DNA of 64,000 nt, from assembly GCF_023630205.1 (NCBI RefSeq), contig NZ_JALPRR010000004.1, forward strand, positions 491,050-555,049, written 5' to 3'. The stretch's first letter is position 1. Every line of letters starts with the position of its first letter. A model generated the notes under the pieces. That model made no database searches and was not told where the DNA came from. It was given only the letters and a program-made list of their open reading frames with translations. Of the stretch, positions 45,115-53,929 are shown piece by piece. Source of the stretch: Pontibacter ruber (lineage in GTDB: Bacteria > Bacteroidota > Bacteroidia > Cytophagales > Hymenobacteraceae). The translations under genes and the position numbers were made by a program.

Positions 45115-46614
45115 TTATCTGTATTCAGGGTTCTGAACCAGCTTTGTGTTATTTAATTCGCGCTGAGGTATAGGCAACACCTCATGCTTGCCAGCTACAA
45201 AACCCATTGGCGCCAGCACGGTTGCCGCTCTGCCTGTGCGTACCAGGTCGTAGAAGCGGTGGCCTTCTGTTGCCAGTTCCAATCTACGCTCGGTATAGAT
45301 GTTCTCCAGGGTAGGAGCAACCGGAGCAAGGCCTACACGGGCACGAACAGCATTCAGCAGGGCACCGGCTCTGGTCACATCGCCGCCACCTTGTACCAGC
45401 GCTTCGGCTTCCATCAGGTAGGTATCTGCCAGTCGGATCTCGATGTAGTCGTTCGGGTAGTTGAGGATCACATCGCCACCGCCCTTGCTTAGCCATTCTG
45501 TTTTTGGAGCATACTTCTTGATAAAATAGCCGGTGTCGTCAAAGCTTGGCTCATACTTGGCATCTTCTATACTTTTGATATCCAGCACGGTGTGCTCGTA
45601 GCGCGGGTCACCTTTCAGGGCATTAACCAAGTCTGTAGAAAGCGGGTTGAAACCCCAGCCAGCTTCGTAAGTTGGACCGGAGTAGCCTCTCGGACCAAAC
45701 ATCAGCACGGCCACGTTACCTTCAAAGTTAGGCCAGCTGCCCCAGCCGCCATTGCCCAGCGAAGTATGCACGATCTCGAAAATAGACTCGCTGTTGAATT
45801 TGTTGGCAGGGCTAAAGATTGCGCCGTAATTATCCAGTAATTTATAGCCATACATGCTGGTACCGCCTGGCGTACCGTTCACATCAGCGAACTGGGCAGC
45901 TGCTTCAGACCATTTCTTTTGGTACAGCAACACTTTGCCCAGCAATGCCTTGGCAGCACCCTGTGTTACCCGACCACCTTCTGTTGAGACAGGCACGGTA
46001 GTCGGTAAGTTAGGGATGGCCTCTTTCAGGTCTTTTTCGATCTGAGCATATACTACTTCCGGAGCCACCTGCTCCTGGTTGAACAGTTCTGATGTTTCAA
46101 GCGGTGCCGTAAACAACGGTACGTTTCTGAAAAGGCGCACCAGGTCGAAGTAGAAGTAACCACGAAGGAACTTTGCCTCGGCTATGTATCTGTCCGCCAT
46201 TGGTTGTGAAAGACCCGGTACACCAGTTTGTAATTTTGAAAGTATGGTATTGGCTCTGGAAACACCTCTGAAGTTCCGGTTCCAATATTCTTCCTGCGGG
46301 CCGGTTTCCGGGTTCAGTGTAAAGCGGTTCCATACCTGCCAGGTGTTCATGTCTGAAGGACCGCCACCGCCTGCATGTGCGTCGTCGGAAGCAGCGTTTA
46401 CGGCTCCGAAGTTGTGGTAGGTATTGCTAGCCTGCCAGCCAAGCGGGTCATAAGCAGCAACCAAGCCGGCATAAGCTTCTTCAGGGGTTTTGTAGTAATT
46501 ACTCTCCAGGATCGTGCCTTTCGGGTCTACATCCAGGAACTCATCTTCACAGGAGCTGAACAACGGTAGTCCTAAAGCAAAGAGAGCAGTATATATAAGA
46601 TGTTTACGTTTCAT
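45115..46614 (-). CDS. susD: SusD/RagB-family outer-membrane glycan-binding lipoprotein
   Basis: 499 residues. The lipobox FSSC puts the acylated cysteine at residue 22, followed by EDEFLDVDPKGT, the standard SusD start. Helical TPR-like segments include PEEAYAGLVAAYDPLGW and RYIAEAKFLRGYFYFDLVRLFRNVPL. The C-terminus has the family ending EATEGHRFYDLVRTGRAATVLAPMGF...LPIPQRELNNTKLVQNPEY. It lids the SusC pore and captures oligosaccharides outside the cell. It lies 26 bp after susC. The specific glycan is inferred from the enzymes downstream. Almost no AAGTATA words occur in its first half. Confidence 0.95.
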   Translation of the reverse strand: MKRKHLIYTALFALGLPLFSSCEDEFLDVDPKGTILESNYYKTPEEAYAGLVAAYDPLGWQASNTYHNFGAVNAASDDAHAGGGGPSDMNTWQVWNRFTLNPETGPQEEYWNRNFRGVSRANTILSKLQTGVPGLSQPMADRYIAEAKFLRGYFYFDLVRLFRNVPLFTAPLETSELFNQEQVAPEVVYAQIEKDLKEAIPNLPTTVPVSTEGGRVTQGAAKALLGKVLLYQKKWSEAAAQFADVNGTPGGTSMYGYKLLDNYGAIFSPANKFNSESIFEIVHTSLGNGGWGSWPNFEGNVAVLMFGPRGYSGPTYEAGWGFNPLSTDLVNALKGDPRYEHTVLDIKSIEDAKYEPSFDDTGYFIKKYAPKTEWLSKGGGDVILNYPNDYIEIRLADTYLMEAEALVQGGGDVTRAGALLNAVRARVGLAPVAPTLENIYTERRLELATEGHRFYDLVRTGRAATVLAPMGFVAGKHEVLPIPQRELNNTKLVQNPEYR

Positions 46615-46640
46615 TTTTCTTGTTTTAAAATTCCGTTCTA

Positions 46641-49600
46641 CTAGAAACCTACATTTACACCAACCATGAAGGAGCGCGCCTGCGGATAGAAGGCACGATC
46701 AATACCCATGATGCTGCCACCAATTTCAGGGTCGAAGCCAGTGTATTTTGTGAAAGTGAGCAGGTTGTTGCTGCTTACATAAAAGCGCGCTTTCTGAATA
46801 GCTACTTTTTCAGTCAGGGAAGAAGGAAGGGTGTAGCCAACCTGGAATGTCTTGATTCTGAAATAGTCGCCATCTTCTAGATAGAAGTCTGAAGGATTTG
46901 AGAAGTTGCCGTTAGGGTCGTTGGTAGAAAGACGAGGATACTCGTTAGTAGAGCCTTCTCCTGTCCAGCGGCCCAGCGCTTTTGACTGCCAGTTCGCGTT
47001 GGTGATTTCCAGACGACGCAACCCCTGGAAGATCTTGTTACCCGTTACACCCTGACCAAACACAAGCAGGTCGAAGTTTTTCCAGGCAGCATTCAGGGTT
47101 ACACCAAAGGTCCAGTCCGGGAGTGGCTTGCCCAGCACCATGCGGTCTTCAGGAGTGATCTTGCCGTCATCGTTCAGGTCAGTCCAGCGGAAATCGCCCG
47201 GTACGGCGTTCGGCTGTATCACTTTGCCTTCTGAATTTTTATAGTTGGCAACCTCTTCTTCGTTCTGGAAGATACCGTTTGTCTTATAGCCATAGAAAGT
47301 GCCGAAAGGCTGGCCTACAATGTGGCGGTTCAGTCTGCCGTTAAATGTCTGTATGCTTGCAGTATTGTCTTCCGTGAACTCTTTTCCGCTTTCAAGCGAA
47401 AGAATCTCATTCTTTATATAAGAAGCATTACCGCTTATACCAAAATTTACTTCGCCAATCTGTTTGTTGTAACCCAGTTCCAGTTCTATACCTCTGTTTT
47501 GCATATCAGCGATGTTGGCAGTCGGATTTCCGGTAGAACCAACATAGCCCGGCAGTTCCAGTGGTCTTAGAATTCCGGATGTCTTCTTGTTGAACCAGTC
47601 GAATGTGAAGTTGAAGTTGCTTAGCAGGGTAGATTCAAAACCGATGTTGGTTTGAGCTGTTTCCTCCCATCTTAGGTCAGGGTTAGCCGGTGCATTCGGG
47701 CTGTAACCGATGGTATAGCCTTCATAACCAAATGTATAGTTTCGGCCAGATCCGATGGTAGGCACAAAGGCAAAGTTAGGAGAGGCGTCGTTACCTACCA
47801 CCCCGTAAGAACCGCGGATCTTCAGGTAATCAACAATCTTGTTTTCAGGCCAGAAGCTTTCGCTAGAGGTAACCCAACCTACTGAAACAGAAGGGAAGTA
47901 ACCGTACTGGTAGTTTTCACCGAATCTGGATGAACCGTCTCTTCTGATAATACCCGTAAACAGGTATCGCTCGTTAAAATCGTAGGTTACACGTCCGAAC
48001 AGGGAGCTGATTGTGTGAGCTATACCGTCATAAGCCCCCGCTGTAATGCTGGTAGTCGGAACCGGCAGGTTGAAAGAAGCATCGTCGAAATTATTAGCCG
48101 GAATAGCGTTATAGCTCACATTCAAGCCCGATGTCATGGCATCTCTGTAAGCACCCTGGCCAAGCAGCGCGCTGAAGTTATGGCTGCCAAATTCTCTGGA
48201 GTAAGAAAGGATGTTTTCGATGTTGTAGTCGATTACCCTATTTCTGTTGCGGCTACGGTTTGTCTGCTGGCTTGTAGTGGAAGCGTTCAGATAGAATATT
48301 GGTCGGAAGCTTTCGCCGCCCCAATATGCAAGTTTACCGCCGAGCGTGGATCTGAATTTAAGGCCTTTCAGTGGCTCAATCTCAGCAAAAGCATTGCCTA
48401 CGATGTTATCAGACCAGCCATAATTGCCCAACTGGGTCTGGATATAAGCCAGCGGGTTGGTCATTTCCTGCATCACCGTAGTAGAAATACCGTAAGGATA
48501 GCCTTGCCCGTTTCGGATAACCGGTTGCCTGTTGTAGACGCTGTTAGGGTCATCAAGAATAGCCGGGTCTGTTATCAGTACCGGTGTGGTAGGGTCGAGG
48601 TTGATGGCAGAGTTAAGCGGACCACCAAATTCGGTGTTGGGGTTGAACCCGCCCATACTCTTCACGTGCGAATATCCAAGTGTTTGCCCTAGTGTAAGCC
48701 ACTTGGTAACTTTATGGGTAGAGTTCAGGCGTACGTTATGGCGCTCGTAGTTAGATATTTCGGTAGCTACAATACCTTCCTGGTTCAGGTAACCATAGGA
48801 AGCATAGAAAGTAGACACATTATTGCCGCCGCTGATGGCAACATCATGGTTCTGAATACGGGCGTCGTCGTTGAAAACGTATTCCTGCCAGTCCGTGCCT
48901 TCGCCTAATGACTGGGGATCAGGGTATACGATGCTGCCTCCACCTGCAACGGATGCTTCGTTTCGCAGGGTCGCATACTCGATCGCATTTAACAGATCCA
49001 GCTTACGGGAAGGAGCCTGTGTACCGAAGTAACCGTTGTAGTTTACCCGGATACTTCCTTCTTTGCCCTTTTTAGTCGTTACCAGGATAACGCCTGCCGC
49101 ACCACGGGTACCGTAAATAGCAGCAGAAGCCGCATCTTTCAGCACTTCGATGGATTCGATGTCAGACTGGTTCAGGTAGTCGATGCCACCGTTTACTACC
49201 ACACCATCCACTACATAAAGCGGACTGTTGTTGTTTAAGGTAGTGATACCTCGTACCCTTACTGTAGATTCGGCACCGGGGGCACCGGAGTTAGAAGCAA
49301 CTGTAACGCCGGATGTTCTGCCCTGCAGGGCTTGCTCTACACGCGTGATCTGCTGGTTTTCCAGATCCGAGGCTTTAACGCTGGAGATGGCGCCCGTTAC
49401 GACACTTTTCTTTTGGACACCATAACCGATCACCACCACTTCCTCCAATGCCTTGGCATCAGTCTGCAAAACAATGTTGATCGAAGTACGGCCATTTACG
49501 GGTACCTCCTGTGTTAAAAAGCCAATGTAAGAGACAACTAATACGCCTCCTTCATCAGGTACATTGATAGAGTAATTACCGTTTACATCGGTTACTGCAC

Positions 49601-49799
49601 CGGTAGTTGAGCCTTTCAGGGCAACACTGGCACCAATCAGCGGCTCTCCCGCATCAGACGTTACCCGGCCAGTTACGGTAACAGCATAGCCACTTTCCTG
49701 CGTGAGTCGTACTTTGCCCGAATTGCCTGCATAGGTAACACTATGAATGCAGGCAACCATGGAAAGACAGCCCATAGCTGAGTATAAGTATTTTCTCAT
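46641..49799 (-). CDS. susC: SusC/RagA-family TonB-dependent outer-membrane transporter
   Basis: 1052 residues. Signal peptide (cut near TYAG). A carboxypeptidase-regulatory-like domain (VTGRVTSDAGEPLIGASVALKGSTTGAVTDVNGNYSINVPD) comes next. Then the TonB box and plug: VVIGYGVQKKSVVTGAISSVKASDLENQQITRVEQALQGRTSGV and SIEVLKDAASAAIYGTRGAAGVILVTTKKG. A 22-strand barrel ends in an aromatic residue (SFMVGVNVGF). It imports glycan oligosaccharides with TonB energy and pairs with SusD. First gene of the operon. No exact AAGTATA word is found in the whole gene or its upstream region. Confidence 0.96.
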   Translation of the reverse strand: MRKYLYSAMGCLSMVACIHSVTYAGNSGKVRLTQESGYAVTVTGRVTSDAGEPLIGASVALKGSTTGAVTDVNGNYSINVPDEGGVLVVSYIGFLTQEVPVNGRTSINIVLQTDAKALEEVVVIGYGVQKKSVVTGAISSVKASDLENQQITRVEQALQGRTSGVTVASNSGAPGAESTVRVRGITTLNNNSPLYVVDGVVVNGGIDYLNQSDIESIEVLKDAASAAIYGTRGAAGVILVTTKKGKEGSIRVNYNGYFGTQAPSRKLDLLNAIEYATLRNEASVAGGGSIVYPDPQSLGEGTDWQEYVFNDDARIQNHDVAISGGNNVSTFYASYGYLNQEGIVATEISNYERHNVRLNSTHKVTKWLTLGQTLGYSHVKSMGGFNPNTEFGGPLNSAINLDPTTPVLITDPAILDDPNSVYNRQPVIRNGQGYPYGISTTVMQEMTNPLAYIQTQLGNYGWSDNIVGNAFAEIEPLKGLKFRSTLGGKLAYWGGESFRPIFYLNASTTSQQTNRSRNRNRVIDYNIENILSYSREFGSHNFSALLGQGAYRDAMTSGLNVSYNAIPANNFDDASFNLPVPTTSITAGAYDGIAHTISSLFGRVTYDFNERYLFTGIIRRDGSSRFGENYQYGYFPSVSVGWVTSSESFWPENKIVDYLKIRGSYGVVGNDASPNFAFVPTIGSGRNYTFGYEGYTIGYSPNAPANPDLRWEETAQTNIGFESTLLSNFNFTFDWFNKKTSGILRPLELPGYVGSTGNPTANIADMQNRGIELELGYNKQIGEVNFGISGNASYIKNEILSLESGKEFTEDNTASIQTFNGRLNRHIVGQPFGTFYGYKTNGIFQNEEEVANYKNSEGKVIQPNAVPGDFRWTDLNDDGKITPEDRMVLGKPLPDWTFGVTLNAAWKNFDLLVFGQGVTGNKIFQGLRRLEITNANWQSKALGRWTGEGSTNEYPRLSTNDPNGNFSNPSDFYLEDGDYFRIKTFQVGYTLPSSLTEKVAIQKARFYVSSNNLLTFTKYTGFDPEIGGSIMGIDRAFYPQARSFMVGVNVGF

Positions 49800-50369
49800 G
49801 AGAAGGTAATGGTTAGGTTAGAAGTTAAACTCATTTTATGTTTATTAAGAATTAAGGTATTTCAGATACAAGGGCATGCGTTATAGCAGGAGTAGGTCTT
49901 GCTGAGGTTGCTGGCTTTGTGAGCTTTTGCCTAGGAACACGCTTTCTGGTTATTTAACTATAAGTTTACTCTAATTATGTTGGAGATCAAAAAAAGTAGC
50001 CACACCACAGCTACTTTTCGACTACGTCATGACTACGTCACTTAAACTATAGTTTATTTATAGTATTGTAAATCAGTTATATATAATTTGCTGAATGAAT
50101 AAACTAAGCCATATCTTTCAAAAGAGTTGAGTGAAGATACCTGCTGCCTGCTGTTGTGAGAAGTAGTAATTTCATACTTACCAATTAGTTAAAAATGCCT
50201 CCTTTTGCCAATAGGTAGAGGGTGATTTCCTCTGAACTCATCTGTTAACTGTGGCATCATTTACTGAAAGCAAAGCAAAAAGTTAACGGGTAAGCTATCA
50301 GCACAAGGCTGTTACCAGGGTTAAGGGAAGGAGTAAAAAAGCTAATGTGAAGTATAAAGCGTTAAAGCA
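49800..50369. promoter_or_regulatory. Upstream region of the susC operon
   Basis: AT-rich, with no coding region. From susC outward: a hairpin AAAAGTAGC/GCTACTTTT (49992-50018), two adjacent direct repeats GACTACGTCAT/GACTACGTCAC (50020-50041), and a perfect palindrome AAACTATAGTTT (50044-50055). The direct repeats are a candidate operator for the LuxR-type regulator; they lie about 220 bp from the susC start. No clear -7 box is identified on the minus strand. Confidence 0.45.
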
Positions 50370-50405
50370 AAAAGGCCCGCCTGCAACACAGCAGGCGGGC
50401 CTTTT
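50370..50405 (-). terminator. Terminator of hldD
   Basis: 15-bp perfect stem AAAAGGCCCGCCTGC/GCAGGCGGGCCTTTT with a 6-nt loop; TTTTT follows on the minus strand. Confidence 0.9.
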
Positions 50406-50457
50406 GATATCATGCCAAAGTATAACTGAAATTCATAATTCAGCATTCACCATTATC

Positions 50458-51423
50458 CTAATAATACCTTCCTTCCTTCAGGTAGTTCTGCACATAATCC
50501 TTTACGCCCTCTTCCAACGTATAGAAAGGTTTGTCGTAGCCGATCGAACGGAGTTTGTTCATGTTGGCTTCCGTGAAGTACTGGTACGTGTCGCGTATAC
50601 TTTCCGGGGTGTCTACAAAATCGATCTCCGGTGTTACACCCATTGCCTCGAAAGTGTTCAGCGCCAGTGCCATAAAGGTGCGGGCTGTTCCGGAACCAAG
50701 GTTATAAATGCCAGAGTTCTTGCGGTGGTGCATCAGGAACATGCATACTTCCACCACATCCTTTACATACACAAAGTCGCGCATCTGCTCACCATCGGCA
50801 AAATCCGGGTTGTGCGAACGGAACAGCGTCAGGCGGCCTTTCTCTTTGATCTGGTTGTAGGCATGGAAAATAACCGAAGCCATACGGCCTTTGTGGTACT
50901 CGTTCGGGCCGTACACGTTGAAAAACTTCAGGCCTGCCCAGAAGAAAGGCTTAGCCGTCTGCTCCAGCGCCCACTTATCGAAGTCGTTTTTCGACTCACC
51001 GTACGGGTTCAGCGGCTTCAGCAACGGAATGATGGCCTCATCATCGTCGTAGCCCAGTGTGCCGGAGCCATAGGTAGCCGCCGAAGAAGCGTATACCAGC
51101 GGAATCTGGTATTCGCAGCAGGCGTTCCATACTTTTTTGGAGTAGTTCAGGTTGAGCAGGTCGAATACATCCTTGTTAAACTCTGTGGTATCAGTGCGGG
51201 CACCCAGGTGGAAAATGAACTCCACTTCTTCGTAGTTCTTGTCCAGCCACTCGAAAAAGCCATCGCGGTCTACATACTCCTTTATTTTTTTTCCCTTCAG
51301 GTTGTCTTCTTTTTTGGCGATGGAGAAATTATCCACCACCACGATATCATTAAAATTGGCTGCATTGAGCCTGCTTACAAGGCAGCTTGCAATAAAGCCG
51401 GCAGCACCAGTTACGACGATCAT
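50458..51423 (-). CDS. hldD: ADP-L-glycero-D-manno-heptose 6-epimerase
   Basis: 321 residues of the short-chain dehydrogenase fold. The NADP-binding loop is TGAAGFIAS near residues 5-13, and the catalytic Tyr/Lys pair is Y141 and K145 in LNPYGESK. Conserved HldD segments are FHLGARTDTTEF, LKFFNVYGPNEYHKGRMASV and FRSHNPDFADGEQMRDFVYVKDVV. The enzyme makes ADP-L-glycero-D-manno-heptose for lipopolysaccharide inner core. No other heptose gene is adjacent. It is divergent from the btuF-like gene; lpxB, another LPS gene, lies 2.5 kb away. Confidence 0.93.
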   Translation of the reverse strand: MIVVTGAAGFIASCLVSRLNAANFNDIVVVDNFSIAKKEDNLKGKKIKEYVDRDGFFEWLDKNYEEVEFIFHLGARTDTTEFNKDVFDLLNLNYSKKVWNACCEYQIPLVYASSAATYGSGTLGYDDDEAIIPLLKPLNPYGESKNDFDKWALEQTAKPFFWAGLKFFNVYGPNEYHKGRMASVIFHAYNQIKEKGRLTLFRSHNPDFADGEQMRDFVYVKDVVEVCMFLMHHRKNSGIYNLGSGTARTFMALALNTFEAMGVTPEIDFVDTPESIRDTYQYFTEANMNKLRSIGYDKPFYTLEEGVKDYVQNYLKEGRYY

Positions 51424-51516
51424 ACTTCAGATTTATAGGCTGTAACGTAATTTGGGTTAAATTTACGAAAATAAACGGAGCAGCCGCCTTTAAAGGTATG
51501 CTACCAAAGCCATAGT

Positions 51517-52428
51517 TTGAGACACACCCATACTTTATACTTCAACATCTGCTGTCTTCTGCTGGTTTGCCTGCTGCCTTTTCTGCAGGGCTGCAGCGAA
51601 AAGGAGCCGCAACAGGAGCACACCGTAGTGCTGCAGGATGACCTCGGGCGGAAACTGCGGTTGCCGGCTCAGCCCAAACGTGTGATGGCCTTCTCGCCGG
51701 CCATGACCGAAATGCTGTTTGCCATCTGCGACACGGCCACCATCGTAGCCCGCACGCCCAACTGCGATTATCCTGAAGGAGTAAAAACAAAGCCGGTGGT
51801 GAATAATTATCCTGTAGACTACGAGCAGGTGCTGGCGCTGAAGCCGGATATTGTGTTCACCAGCGAAGGCATTACGCCGCTGGATGTAGCGGCCCAGCTG
51901 CAGGAACTAGGCGTAGCGGTATACTACCAGAAGTATAGAACCGTGGAAGATGTGTTCAGCGGGATGGAAGCCATTGGCCGCATTACGGGGCGGGAGCGAC
52001 AAGCAAAGCACCTGGCCGATTCGCTCCGTCTACAGGTTAAAGAAATAGCACAGCGGCATACGCAAAACCAGCCGCCGCAGCGCATACTTGCCATCACCTG
52101 GACCGATCCGATCTATGTGTACGGGCAAAACACGCTACTCACCGACAAGCTACACTTACTGGGCGCTGAGAATGCCGTGCAGGAACTGTTCGACCAGCCG
52201 TACCCGGCATTGACCCGGGAGTATATCCTGAAGCTGAACCCCGATGTGCTGCTGGGAGGGAGCCCTGAAAAGCTGGAGCAGACGTTCTTCAGCCTATACC
52301 CGGAGCTGCGCAAGATCAATGCCTATCAAAACCGCCGTATCTATGCCCCGACAGGCAACCTGCTGGAGCGGCCGGGGCCGCGTGTAGTGGAATCTATACT
52401 TGAACTGGAGCGCTTCCTGTACCCATGA
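51517..52428 (+). CDS. Metal-chelate/cobalamin ABC transporter binding lipoprotein (BtuF-like)
   Basis: 303 residues. The only plausible start is TTG at 51517: an ATG at 51499 runs into a stop within six codons. From the TTG the reading gives a good signal peptide ending in the lipobox LQGC, acylated at residue 26. Two lobes follow: PKRVMAFSPAMTEMLFAICDTATIVARTPNCDYPEGVKTKPVVNNYPVDYEQVLALKPDIVF and later YVYGQNTLLTDKLHLLGAENAVQELF, as in helical-backbone BtuF/FecB receptors. It captures cobalamin, haem or a siderophore. The next gene, the permease, overlaps by 4 bp, so they are coupled. Confidence 0.85.
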   Translation: MRHTHTLYFNICCLLLVCLLPFLQGCSEKEPQQEHTVVLQDDLGRKLRLPAQPKRVMAFSPAMTEMLFAICDTATIVARTPNCDYPEGVKTKPVVNNYPVDYEQVLALKPDIVFTSEGITPLDVAAQLQELGVAVYYQKYRTVEDVFSGMEAIGRITGRERQAKHLADSLRLQVKEIAQRHTQNQPPQRILAITWTDPIYVYGQNTLLTDKLHLLGAENAVQELFDQPYPALTREYILKLNPDVLLGGSPEKLEQTFFSLYPELRKINAYQNRRIYAPTGNLLERPGPRVVESILELERFLYP

Positions 52429-53432
52429 GCAAATTGTTATACTTTATAGTTGCCCTGTTGCTCCTACTGGCGGTGCTGTTGCTGGGCCTGCAGGTAGGTT
52501 CTTTCGAGTCAGACCTCTCTACCATAGCAGAGGCTTTCCTGAACTATAATCCTGATAACACCACACACTACGCCATTGTGCACCTGCGCCTCCCGCGCCT
52601 GCTGCTTGCCTTGGTAGTGGGGGCTTCGCTGGCCTTTTGCGGCTACCTGATGCAGGCAATGGTTAACAACGGACTGGCCGACCCCTACTTGCTGGGAACG
52701 GCTTCCGGGGCCTCGCTGGGTGCTGTTATCGTTTTCTTTGGCTTTGTGGATGTGGTGGTGGCCGGTATCTACATGCCGCCGGTGTTTGCGCTACTGGGGG
52801 CTTTTATCGTTACGCTGGTGGTGGTTATACTTGGTTACCGCAAACGGCAGCTGATTCCGGCGCAGCTCCTGCTGGCAGGCATTGCCATCAGTTCGCTGGT
52901 TACGGCTATCGTTGGGCTGCTTACGTTTCTTTCCGATTCGGAAGGCAAGCTAAAGTCTGTTATTTTCTGGTCGATGGGGAGCTTTGAGCGTGCTTCCTGG
53001 GAGTTGCTGCCGTACCCGACGGTGGCGCTGCTGTTAGCTTTAGGGCTCTTTGTTTTTCTGCAGAAACAGCTTAATATCCTGCTGCTGGGCCAGGAGCGGG
53101 CGCAGGCACTGGGCGTGCAGGTGGCCCATACGCGCTGGGCTATACTTGCCACCGTGTCAGTAGTAACCGGCTTTGCCGTGGCTACCTCGGGGCCCATCGG
53201 TTTTGTGGGGCTGATTGTACCGCACGTGACGCGGGGTCTGATGGGTACGACCGGTAAAACCAACCTGCTGTTCTGCGCCTTTATCGGAGGTCTTTTTATG
53301 CTCCTCTGCGATCTTCTATCGCGCATCATTTATCCGCCGGCCGGTTTGCCAATTGGTATCATAACTTCGTTCTTTGGTGTTCCTTTCTTTGTATATTTGC
53401 TGTCCAGAAAGAATTATAAGTTTAGCAGTTAA
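52425..53432 (+). CDS. FecCD/BtuC-type ABC transporter permease
   Basis: 335 residues with about ten membrane helices. The LRLPRLLLALVVGASLAFCGYLMQAMVNNGLADPYLLGTASGASLGA segment is the FecCD signature. GQERAQALGVQVAHTRW is the ATPase-coupling loop, and GFVGLIVPHVTRGLMGTTGKTNLLFCAFIGGLFMLLCDLLSRI is the family C-terminal block. It moves a chelate across the inner membrane. It overlaps the binding-protein gene by 4 bp. No ATP-binding subunit gene follows, unlike most such operons; the next gene is a QueD-like enzyme that begins at the very next base. The ATPase must come from elsewhere. Confidence 0.9.
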   Translation: MSKLLYFIVALLLLLAVLLLGLQVGSFESDLSTIAEAFLNYNPDNTTHYAIVHLRLPRLLLALVVGASLAFCGYLMQAMVNNGLADPYLLGTASGASLGAVIVFFGFVDVVVAGIYMPPVFALLGAFIVTLVVVILGYRKRQLIPAQLLLAGIAISSLVTAIVGLLTFLSDSEGKLKSVIFWSMGSFERASWELLPYPTVALLLALGLFVFLQKQLNILLLGQERAQALGVQVAHTRWAILATVSVVTGFAVATSGPIGFVGLIVPHVTRGLMGTTGKTNLLFCAFIGGLFMLLCDLLSRIIYPPAGLPIGIITSFFGVPFFVYLLSRKNYKFSS

Positions 53433-53849
53433 ATGATTTACGTAAGCAGATTAGAGCATTTCAATGCGGCCCACAAGCTGCACAACCCGAATTGGTCGCT
53501 GGCGAAGAATAAGGAGGTTTTCGGGCCATGTGCAAATGTTAACTGGCATGGGCACAATTATGAGCTGATCGTGACCGTAAAAGGAAAGCCGGACCCGGAA
53601 ACGGGCTTTGTGATAGACCTGAAAAAATTAAGTACCCTCATCCGCAAGCACATCATCGAGAAGGTAGACCACAAAAACCTGAACCTCGACGTGCCCTTTA
53701 TGGAAGACAAACTGGCCAGTACCGAAAATTTGGTAATGGAGTTCTGGAAGATCCTGGAGCCACGCATTGCTGAAATTTCCAAGGCCAGGCTGCACAGCCT
53801 CAAATTGTATGAAACCCCACGCAACTACGTGGAGTATTTTGGTGAATAA
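53433..53849 (+). CDS. queD: 6-carboxytetrahydropterin synthase (QueD/PTPS-like)
   Basis: 138 residues. The zinc ligands are H14 in HFNAAHKL and H39 and H41 in NWHGHNY. The catalytic cysteine is C33 in FGPCANVNWHGH. The region HKNLNLDVPFMEDKLASTENLVMEFWKIL holds the conserved Glu that binds the pterin. The family converts dihydroneopterin triphosphate to 6-carboxytetrahydropterin on the queuosine path, or to related pterins; the exact product cannot be told from sequence. It starts at the base after the permease stop codon, so translation is likely coupled, though no functional link is obvious. Confidence 0.9.
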   Translation: MIYVSRLEHFNAAHKLHNPNWSLAKNKEVFGPCANVNWHGHNYELIVTVKGKPDPETGFVIDLKKLSTLIRKHIIEKVDHKNLNLDVPFMEDKLASTENLVMEFWKILEPRIAEISKARLHSLKLYETPRNYVEYFGE

Positions 53850-53929
53850 ACCGGATCAACTTTTCAATTTCTTTTTACCCCGGCTTATTGCCATGCCTGC
53901 ACAGGTAGCCCTTAACGGACACTAACTGT

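Noticed and set aside
50347..51438. Plus-strand open frame of 363 codons opposite hldD
   Set aside because: It covers hldD in antisense and starts inside its terminator. The hldD motifs are complete on the other strand.
51424..51516. Cobalamin riboswitch before the BtuF-like gene
   Set aside because: The gap is only 93 bp and lacks the conserved B12-box sequence or space for the fold.
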